From Saccharopolyspora indica (lineage in GTDB: Bacteria > Actinomycetota > Actinomycetes > Mycobacteriales > Pseudonocardiaceae): DNA of 64,000 bases. The position numbers and the translations under genes were made by a program. Under the pieces are notes generated by a model that was given only the letters and a program-made list of their open reading frames with translations, was not told where the DNA came from and did no database searches. This document shows positions 57,876 through 64,000 of this stretch, piece after piece (the first letter of the stretch is position 1; each line of letters starts with the position of its first letter). The stretch spans positions 248,001 through 312,000 of the forward strand of contig NZ_JAQGLB010000001.1 in the NCBI RefSeq assembly GCF_027853965.1, in the 5' to 3' direction.

Positions 57876-59021
57876 ATGAACGGTGCCCGGGAGATCGACC
57901 GGGCCGGGTTCCTCCGGCTGGTAGGACTCGGAATGGCCGCGGTCGGCGCGGGCGCGGCCCTGCCGGTGCGGGAAGCCACCGCTGGAGCCCCGCGCGCGCT
58001 CGCGGTCTACAGCGGCAACTTCAGCCCCGCCATCGAGCTGGCCGAGCTGAACCTCGCGGACGGCGAGCTGACCGGCACCGGCTCGGTGCCCGGTGTGGAC
58101 AGTCCGGCCTTCCTGATCGGCAACGCCGACGGCACCCGGGTGTACGCGGTCAACGACATCGACGAGGGCAGGGTGACGGCGCTGTCGGTCGGCCCGGACG
58201 GCGGGCTCACCGTGCTGGGCAGCCAGCCCGCTCACGCGGTGATGCCCACGCACCTGGCGATCTTCCCCGGCGGGCAGCACCTGATCGTGGCCAACTACGG
58301 CAGCGGCAGCACCGCGGTCTTCCCGATCCTGCCCGACGGCGCGCTCGGCCCGCAGACCGATCTGGTGCAGTACGAGGGAAGCGGGCCGGTGCCCGGCCGC
58401 CAGGAGGGACCGCACGCGCACATGGTCGCGATCGCCCCGGACGGCCGCCACGTGCTGGTGCCCGACCTCGGCACCGACACCATCCACGTGCACGGCCTGA
58501 ACACCGGCACCGGAAAGCTCGAAACGCTGGGTGAAGCGCGGTTGGCGCCCGGCGCGGGACCGCGGCACCTCGTCTTCCACCCGCGAGCCCCGTTCCTCTA
58601 CGTGGCGAACGAGCTCGACTCCACCGTGACGGTCTGTGCCCACGACGGCGCGCAGGTGACCCCCGGGCAGGTGATCTCCACCGTTCCGCCGGGAGCGCCG
58701 GACAACTTCCCCGCGGAGATCCTGATCTCGGCCGACGGCCGGTTCGTCTACGTCTCCAACCGGGGGCACGACAGCATCGCCCGGTTCGCCGTGGAAGCGG
58801 CGGGGGAACGGCTTCGCCTGGTGGACACCGTCCCGTGCGGCGGCCGGTGGCCCCGGCACATCGCCATCACCCCGGACGGCCGGTGGATGCACGCGAGCAA
58901 CCAGTACTCGAACACGATCACGGCCTTCCAGGTCGACCCGGACAGCGGCGCGCTGTCCCCGGTGGGAGAACCGTTCCCGACCCCGAGCCCGGTCTGCCTG
59001 CTCCACGGCGGAACCCGCTAG
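57876..59021 (+). CDS. Lactonase-family beta-propeller protein, exported
   Basis: 381 aa from ATG 57876 (GTG/TTG starts exist up to 57837). An N-terminal DRAGFLRLVGLG followed by a hydrophobic run and AxA resembles a Tat signal missing one of the two arginines. The rest is a seven-bladed Lactonase (6-phosphogluconolactonase/YVTN-like) propeller with repeated DGTRVYAVND, GGQHLIVANY, DGRHVLVPDLG, FLYVANE, DGRFVYVSNRG and DGRWMHASNQ strands. A substrate outside the cell is unlikely to be 6-phosphogluconolactone. Confidence 0.85.
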   Translation: MNGAREIDRAGFLRLVGLGMAAVGAGAALPVREATAGAPRALAVYSGNFSPAIELAELNLADGELTGTGSVPGVDSPAFLIGNADGTRVYAVNDIDEGRVTALSVGPDGGLTVLGSQPAHAVMPTHLAIFPGGQHLIVANYGSGSTAVFPILPDGALGPQTDLVQYEGSGPVPGRQEGPHAHMVAIAPDGRHVLVPDLGTDTIHVHGLNTGTGKLETLGEARLAPGAGPRHLVFHPRAPFLYVANELDSTVTVCAHDGAQVTPGQVISTVPPGAPDNFPAEILISADGRFVYVSNRGHDSIARFAVEAAGERLRLVDTVPCGGRWPRHIAITPDGRWMHASNQYSNTITAFQVDPDSGALSPVGEPFPTPSPVCLLHGGTR

Positions 59022-59044
59022 CGGCGGTCGGCCGCAGACCTCGT

Positions 59045-59479
59045 TCAGTCCAGGCAGAACTCGTTGCCCTCGACGTCCTGCATCACGATGCAGGACTCGT
59101 TCCCCTCGTCGGCGGGCAGCAGCCGCACGCGGGTCGCGCCGAGCGCGACCAGTCGCGCGCATTCGGCTTCGAGCACGGCGAGGCGCTCTTCGCCCACGAG
59201 CCCGATACCGGCCCGCACGTCGACGTGCACCCGGTTCTTGACGACCTTGCCCTCGGGAACGCGCTGGAAGTACAGCCGCGGGCCCGCACCGGTGGGATCC
59301 GAGCAGGCGAACCAGGAATCCCGCTCCTCGGCCGGCAGCGAGAGGTTGAAGTCGTCCCAGGTGGCGAAACCCTCCGGTGGCGGTGGGGCGACGTAGCCCA
59401 GCACCTCGCACCAGAACCGGGCGACACGCTCGGGTTCCGCGCAGTCGAACGTGATCTGGACCTGCTTCACAGACGCCAT
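59045..59479 (-). CDS. VOC family protein (glyoxalase-like)
   Basis: 144 aa single VOC/Glyoxalase_6 module: VQITFDCAEPERVARFWCEVLGY at the start, RLYFQRVPEGKVVKNRVHVDV in the middle and VMQDVEGNEFCLD at the end. Common small actinomycete protein; substrate unknown. Weak ribosome site. It follows the LLM gene at 59518 by 38 bp on the same strand and may be cotranscribed. Confidence 0.87.
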   Translation of the reverse strand: MASVKQVQITFDCAEPERVARFWCEVLGYVAPPPPEGFATWDDFNLSLPAEERDSWFACSDPTGAGPRLYFQRVPEGKVVKNRVHVDVRAGIGLVGEERLAVLEAECARLVALGATRVRLLPADEGNESCIVMQDVEGNEFCLD

Positions 59480-59517
59480 CGGCTCACCATAGTGCCCACC
59501 CGGCGCGGTCGGTGCGC

Positions 59518-60483
59518 CTAGTCGATGAACGCGCTCAGCAGCTCGTAGGAGCGGCGCCGTTCGACGTGGTCGTACACCGGGGTGGTCACCATGATCTCGT
59601 CCGCGCCGGTGGCGGTGAGCACGGCGTCGAGCTCGCCGCGCACGGTGGCGGGCGAGCCGACCACGACCTCGTGGCGGCGCGCTGCGAGCTCCTCCCGGTC
59701 GGCGGTGGTGCGGGGATGAGCGGCGGCGTCCTGCGGGCTGGGCAGGAGGATCCGGTTGCCGCGCAGGCGGCTGAGCACCTTCGAACGCGTTGACCCGGCG
59801 AGCCATTCGGCGTGCTCGTCGGTGTCCGCGGCGATGACGGACGCGCTGACGAGCACCTGCGGTTCCGACGCCACCGGCGAAGGCCGGAACGAGTCCCGGT
59901 AGCGCCGGACGGCGTCCAGCCCGCCCGGGTTGAGGTGGTGGGCGAAGGCGTAGGGCAGGCCGGTCGCGCCCGCGAGTTCGGCGCTGGCGGTGCTCGAACC
60001 GAGAACCCACACCTGCGGCCGGTTTCCGGCTGCGGGCACCGCGGTGACGGCCCCCGCCGCTGGTTCGAAGTAGCCGAGCAGCTCGTGCAACCGCTCGCCG
60101 AAGGGCGCGGAGGTCTGCGCGCCGCGAACCGCGGCGACGGCCTGCGGCGGACCTCCGGCGGCGCGGCCGAGCCCGAGATCGATCCGCCCCGGGTGCAGCG
60201 CCTCCAGCGTCCCGAACTGCTCGGCGACGATCAGCGGTGCGTGGTTGGGCAGCAGGACTCCGCCGGACCCGACCCGGATGCGGTCGGTGGCGTCGGCGAT
60301 CCGGGCCACCAGCACGGCGGGAGCGGAGCTGGCGACGCCCCGCATGCCGTGGTGCTCGGGAACCCAGTACCGGTGGTACCCGAGCGAATCGGCGAACCGG
60401 GCCAGGTCGACGCTGTTGTGCAAGGCCTGCCGCGCCGTCGACCCCTGCACGATCGGCGAAGTGTCCAGAACGGACAACCGCAT
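59518..60483 (-). CDS. LLM flavin-dependent oxidoreductase, MsnO8-like
   Basis: 321 aa luciferase-like barrel of the single-component group: LSVLDTSPIVQGSTARQALHNSVDLARFADSLGYHRYWVPEHHG, GSGGVLLPNHAPLIVAEQFGTLEALHPGRIDLGLGRAAG is reproduced here in its short typical form. The family oxidises unknown substrates with reduced flavin. GGGAGGGAG precedes ATG 60483. It is downstream of a hairpin that ends the neighbouring hydrolase transcript. Confidence 0.85.
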   Translation of the reverse strand: MRLSVLDTSPIVQGSTARQALHNSVDLARFADSLGYHRYWVPEHHGMRGVASSAPAVLVARIADATDRIRVGSGGVLLPNHAPLIVAEQFGTLEALHPGRIDLGLGRAAGGPPQAVAAVRGAQTSAPFGERLHELLGYFEPAAGAVTAVPAAGNRPQVWVLGSSTASAELAGATGLPYAFAHHLNPGGLDAVRRYRDSFRPSPVASEPQVLVSASVIAADTDEHAEWLAGSTRSKVLSRLRGNRILLPSPQDAAAHPRTTADREELAARRHEVVVGSPATVRGELDAVLTATGADEIMVTTPVYDHVERRRSYELLSAFID

Positions 60484-60539
60484 GTCGACTCCCTCCCGAG
60501 CGGGATCGTCCCAGATCCGCCTGCCGGCCGCGGGGCGGC

Positions 60540-60572
60540 AGAAGCCCGTGGAGACGGCCTCCACGGGCTTCT
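60540..60572. terminator. Terminator between hydrolase-fusion and LLM genes
   Basis: GAAGCCCGTGGAG pairs perfectly with CTCCACGGGCTTC around ACGGC, plus a flanking A-T pair: a 14-bp stem, 14 bp beyond the 3' end of the fusion gene on the minus strand. Confidence 0.7.
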
Positions 60573-60585
60573 TCCTCCCGAGTGC

Positions 60586-62352
60586 TCAGTCCTCCGGCTG
60601 AGCCTGCCCGTCGCAGAACACCGCCTTGATGAGCCCGTCCAGCGCCGTGGGGAACACCGCCGCCGGGTCCGCTTCCCCGGTGGTCAGCGAGGCGGTCAGG
60701 GTCTTGGCCCCGTCGGGCGTGCTGATCATCAGCGCGCCGTAGCCGCCCGGGGCGCCGCCGTTGTGGTGCACGATGGTGCCGTGGTCCGGGCCCAGGTCCT
60801 GCACCCAGAGGCCGAGGCCGAGGCCGAGCTCGCCGTGCGGAGCGAGCATCTCGGCCAGCAGCGGAGCGGGCAGGAGCTCGCCGCGCAGCAGCGCCGAGAT
60901 GAAGGTGCTGAGATCCCCGGCGGTCGTGATCAGGTCACCGGCACCGGCCAGCAGCGAGGGGTTCTGGCGGCTGACGTCGACCACCTTCCACTCGCCGGCG
61001 TCCTGGTAGCGGTAGTAGCCGCGGGCGTGCGGCCCGGGGAGGTCGGGCGAGGTGGCCGACACCGCGGTGTCCGACAACCCGAGCGGCTCCAGGATCCGCC
61101 GCTGCGCCTCCTCGGCGTAGGAGCGGCCGGTGAGCTTCTCGACCAGCAGCAGGGCGAGCGTGTAGTTGGTGTTGGAGTAGCTCTGGCCGGTCCCCGGTTC
61201 GAACCGCGCGGGCTTGGACAGCGCGAACCGCACCAGTTCTTCGGGCTTGTAGGTGTGGAACCGGTTGTCCACCCACGCCTTGCCCTGCGAGGGCAGCCCC
61301 ATCACGAACGTCCCGTCGGCGTCGAGCTCGCCGGTGTAGTTGTACAGGCCGCTGGTGTGCTGCAGCAGCATCCGCACCGTGATCCGCTCGTCCAGCCCGA
61401 GCTCGGGCAGGTGACCGGCCACCGGGCTGTCGAGCTCGATCTCGCCCTCGGCCACCAGCTGGAGCACCAGCGTCGCGGTGAAGGTCTTGATGACGCTGCC
61501 CGCCCAGACCTGCCCGTTGGCCGGTGGCTTGGCGGTCCCGCCGAGCTCGCTCACCCCGGCGCTGCCTGCCCAGTCGCCCCGCTCGTCGTGCACGCGCATC
61601 TCGGCGCTGGCGAAACCGGCGTCGACGAGCGCCTGGACGGCTCGCTGCAGCTCCGGGCGGTCGGACTGGTCGACCGCGTTGCCGGGGAGGCTGTGGGCGG
61701 TGATGTCGCCGTAGGACGTGGTCGCGCGGATGTCGAGCTGGGCGGCGGCGCCGTCGGAGTTCTTGAGCGCGTTGCGGATCCGGCCGCAGGAGGTGCCGGC
61801 GTCCAGGCTGGCCGAGACTCCGCGGGCGGCGCCGACGGAGATGGAGCCGGATTCGGTGCGCAGCACGACCGCGCCGCGCACGGCCTCGGCGATGCGGATG
61901 TCGCCCTGCTGGGTGCTGATCTGCGCAGGGCCGTTCAGGCGGCCGACCGAGACGTCACCGGCGTGCGCGGTGAGTCGGAGGCTCGCGACCTCCTCGAGCG
62001 CGATCGCGCCGTGCGCGCCGTCGAAGGCGACGTCGCCGAGCCGCCCCGCGGTGTGCAGTTCGGCGGCGGCGGCCTTCGCCTCGACCTGCGATCCGGCGGG
62101 CAGCTGGACCGTCACCTCGACGGCCCCGGAAGGGCCGAGGACCTGGTTCCGCACCGGGGTCTCGATCCGCAGCACGCCGTCGCCGTACTCGACCGCGGTC
62201 TGCTCCGCCGCCTTCACGTCGCGGCTCCTCGCGGTGTTCGCGGGCAGGACCTCGACCGCGGTGTCGGCCCGGTCCGCGGCGATGAGCCGGACGCGTCCCG
62301 CGGGGACGTCCAGGACGGCGGAGATCGGGGCGGGGGTGTCGAAGTTCTGCAT
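60586..62352 (-). CDS. DUF4097-like domain fused to serine hydrolase (beta-lactamase fold)
   Basis: 588 aa. Residues 1-~250 are a DUF4097/adhesin-like beta-solenoid (MQNFDTPAPISAVLDVPAG, LHTAGRLGDVAFDG, TESGSISVG, ATTSYGDITAHSL), normally a complete stand-alone protein that ends there. Residues ~262-588 form a beta-lactamase-family serine hydrolase with S286-V-I-K, YSNTNY as the second motif, and HHNGGAPG as the KTG equivalent. No signal peptide or membrane anchor is seen, so it is probably cytoplasmic. GGAGAG precedes the ATG. The fusion is unusual. Confidence 0.82.
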   Translation of the reverse strand: MQNFDTPAPISAVLDVPAGRVRLIAADRADTAVEVLPANTARSRDVKAAEQTAVEYGDGVLRIETPVRNQVLGPSGAVEVTVQLPAGSQVEAKAAAAELHTAGRLGDVAFDGAHGAIALEEVASLRLTAHAGDVSVGRLNGPAQISTQQGDIRIAEAVRGAVVLRTESGSISVGAARGVSASLDAGTSCGRIRNALKNSDGAAAQLDIRATTSYGDITAHSLPGNAVDQSDRPELQRAVQALVDAGFASAEMRVHDERGDWAGSAGVSELGGTAKPPANGQVWAGSVIKTFTATLVLQLVAEGEIELDSPVAGHLPELGLDERITVRMLLQHTSGLYNYTGELDADGTFVMGLPSQGKAWVDNRFHTYKPEELVRFALSKPARFEPGTGQSYSNTNYTLALLLVEKLTGRSYAEEAQRRILEPLGLSDTAVSATSPDLPGPHARGYYRYQDAGEWKVVDVSRQNPSLLAGAGDLITTAGDLSTFISALLRGELLPAPLLAEMLAPHGELGLGLGLWVQDLGPDHGTIVHHNGGAPGGYGALMISTPDGAKTLTASLTTGEADPAAVFPTALDGLIKAVFCDGQAQPED

Positions 62353-62523
62353 CGTGCTCTCCGTTCGGGCGGTCCCGCTGGCGGGGCGCTGGTGGTGGGT
62401 GCGATCGGTTGCCCGGTCGCTGGAACCACGTTCGCCTGCCGTGCTGACACCGGACGGCCACCGCGCTGACACGGCCGCTGACATGCCGCTGCCGCAGGCC
62501 GGACCGCCCCGGAGACCGGTGCG

Positions 62524-63525
62524 TCAGCGAGTTCCCGCCGGTCGCGGCGCGCTGCGGAACTCCAGGGCGGTGCGTTCGCCCGAGACCTCGGTCGTGCCCT
62601 GGAGCTCGAGGCCGGTTTCGGCTGCCAGCGCGGTCAGTTCGCCGACCGTGCGCTCCCGGCCGCCGAAGCACATCAGCATGAACAGGTTGATCGCGGTGCT
62701 CGTGCTCGGTCCGAGCACCGGCTCGATCACCACCACGGTCGCGTCCGGAGCCGCGGCCCGGCGGCACCTGGAGAGGATCTCCCGGGCCCGCTCGTCGTCC
62801 CAGTCGTGCAGGATGTCGGACAGGACGTAGGCGTCGGCACCCGCGGGCAGCGGGTCGAAGAAGCTGCCCGGGACGGCGTCGGCCCGGTCGCCGAGACCGG
62901 CTGCGGCGAACCGGTCGGCCGCCGCGGCGGCGGTCGGCGCCAGATCCAGGACCTGGCCGCGGACGGCGGGGTGGGCGCGCAGGATCGCCGCGAGCAGGTT
63001 CCCGTCACCGCCGCCGACGTCGAGGACGCGGGCGAAGCGGCTCCAGTCGAAGCGTTCGGCGATCTGCGCGGCCTGGGTCTCGAACCGCCAGGACATCTGG
63101 GCGTCGAACGAGCGGCGCAAGTGCGGGTGGGCGTCGAGGTCGGCCCAGAAGTCGCGGCCGTACCGGTGCTGGTAGGCGGGTGCGCCGGTCGTGATCGTCC
63201 CGAGCAGTTCGGCGAAGGCGAGTTCGGCGCGCCCGCCGGCGCTGTTGATGTCGAGCAGCGGCTTGACGCCCTCCGGCGCGTCCTCGCTCATCTGCCCGCC
63301 GAGCTCGGTCGGCCGGTAGCGGTCCGCTTCGAGCTCGAAGACCCCGGCGGAGACCAGGTGGTCGAGCATCAACCGCAGCGCGGGTGCGGAAGTCCCGGTC
63401 CCGGCGGCGAGCTGCTCGGCGGTCGCGCCCGCCCCGCCCGCGCGTTCCACCAGTCCGAGCGTCGCGGCCACCCGGATGGCCATCGGCGTGGCCAGTTCTG
63501 CCATGGCGAGTATCGACGAGTTCAC
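62524..63525 (-). CDS. O-methyltransferase, small-molecule type
   Basis: 333 aa. An N-terminal dimerisation winged helix (MAIRVAATLGLVERAGG, then APALRLMLDHLVSAGVFE) is followed by a Methyltransf_2 domain with VLDVGGGDGNLLAAIL, SFFDPLPAGADAYVLSDILHDWDD (catalytic His-Asp pair typical of phenol O-methyltransferases) and a C-terminal VGELTALAAETG. It resembles polyketide/aromatic O-methyltransferases. GTG start at 63525 without a ribosome site; TAGCCT seven bases upstream suggests a leaderless transcript. Confidence 0.87.
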   Translation of the reverse strand: MNSSILAMAELATPMAIRVAATLGLVERAGGAGATAEQLAAGTGTSAPALRLMLDHLVSAGVFELEADRYRPTELGGQMSEDAPEGVKPLLDINSAGGRAELAFAELLGTITTGAPAYQHRYGRDFWADLDAHPHLRRSFDAQMSWRFETQAAQIAERFDWSRFARVLDVGGGDGNLLAAILRAHPAVRGQVLDLAPTAAAAADRFAAAGLGDRADAVPGSFFDPLPAGADAYVLSDILHDWDDERAREILSRCRRAAAPDATVVVIEPVLGPSTSTAINLFMLMCFGGRERTVGELTALAAETGLELQGTTEVSGERTALEFRSAPRPAGTR

Positions 63526-63647
63526 CGCGCGAGGCTAGCGGAACCGGCACCGCACGTCCGCTGGTTTTCGGCCGGTTGCGCGGGGCAACCTGATCGGTAC
63601 CGTCGGCGTCTTGTGGATGAATGGGGATCATCGGCGGAGAGGCAGTG

Positions 63648-64000
63648 ATGTCGAGAACGAGCGGAGCGGCGGTGGCCGTCGCCGTGGTCGCGGTCGTCGG
63701 AGTGGCCGGTACCGCGCTGGCGGAGGGCGGCTGGACCGGTGAGGAGTTCCCGGGCAGGCCCGACATGGCGTCCTACGTGAGCACCGTGTCCAGCGGGGGC
63801 GGGGCGACCTGGGCCTTCGGCACCTACGGTCCGCCGGGTTCGCCGGTTTCCACCACCGCGCAGGGCTTCCGGCGGGACGACGGCGGGCGGTGGAGCGAGG
63901 TTCCGATGCCGAACATCGGGCAGGTCGCGTCCTCCGCGGTGACCGGCCCGGACAACGCCTGGGTGGTCAGCCAGTTCAGCAAGTTCAGCAGGGGCGCGAC
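63648..64000 (+). CDS. Secreted protein, 3' end outside window
   Basis: About 117 residues are visible. A signal peptide (MSRTSGAAVAVAVVAVVGVAGTALA) is followed by W-rich strands with GGGATWAFGTYGP, GRWSEVPMP and GPDNAWVVSQF, spaced like blades of a secreted beta-propeller. GGAGAGG precedes the ATG at 63648. The gene continues past the window; function unknown. Confidence 0.75.
   Translation, partial: MSRTSGAAVAVAVVAVVGVAGTALAEGGWTGEEFPGRPDMASYVSTVSSGGGATWAFGTYGPPGSPVSTTAQGFRRDDGGRWSEVPMPNIGQVASSAVTGPDNAWVVSQFSKFSRGA

Overview
The window is about 70% G+C, densely coded and carries many GTG/TTG starts. It holds ECF41-type sigma, MocR, PadR, GlxA and IclR regulators and CsoR-type copper/persulfide operators. 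This fits a soil or marine actinomycete, most likely of the Pseudonocardiaceae (Saccharopolyspora/Amycolatopsis-like). The genus is inferred from style and from a hairpin that resembles ones common in that family, not from a marker gene. I saw no rRNA, tRNA, CRISPR array, insertion sequence or replication origin. The window reads as an ordinary chromosomal accessory region of about 58 genes in short operons, with one gene cut off at each edge.

Layout. 1-12 kb: a truncated FUSC-like membrane protein, an SDR dehydrogenase, a divergent AraC/NmrA pair, a secreted cutinase-like esterase, a monoacylglycerol-lipase-like hydrolase, a small secreted barrel protein, an EamA transporter, a SnoaL/PadR divergent pair with a GDSL hydrolase, and a homodimeric E1-like thiamine-diphosphate enzyme divergent from an XRE-cupin regulator. 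12.4-16.9 kb: a divergent catabolic unit (luciferase-type monooxygenase against NCS1 permease, RidA, creatininase-family amidohydrolase and FMN reductase), reminiscent of the Rut pyrimidine pathway but not the same, with two matched 21-bp operators. 17-21 kb: an AhpD-like gene and a His-rich protein gene diverging from three CsoR-type palindromes, then an ArsR-rhodanese/methyltransferase/MFS operon. 21.2-26.9 kb: a 65-aa Asp/Val-rich protein gene and, tail to tail, a four-gene translationally coupled operon ending in TPR and CHAT-protease proteins. 27-37 kb: two internally duplicated unknown proteins, an ECF41 sigma factor with its target carboxymuconolactone decarboxylase, a quinone-stress pair (WrbA, ring-cleaving dioxygenase), a Tat-exported molybdenum hydroxylase, a KDPG-type aldolase and the second copy of the 65-aa gene. 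37-47 kb: a GlxA regulator, a 2-hydroxy-acid/dicarboxylate catabolic cluster under a divergent IclR, and an FAD monooxygenase/TetR pair. 47.8-64 kb: secreted trypsin-like protease and beta-trefoil lectin, a GGDEF protein, a UvrA2-like ABC protein, MocR/methyltransferase and TetR/epoxide-hydrolase pairs, a lactonase, VOC and LLM proteins, a DUF4097-serine hydrolase fusion, an O-methyltransferase and a truncated secreted protein.

The strongest candidates for something undescribed are: (1) the duplicated complete transcription unit (three 11-bp-phased GTGACGG boxes, 65-aa gene, matching terminator) in opposite orientations at 21.27-21.62 and 36.17-36.51 kb; (2) the unknown-unknown-TPR-CHAT operon next to the first copy; (3) the Rut-like heterocycle operon with a creatininase homologue and twin operators. 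All functional statements are read from motifs and context; no database search was possible.
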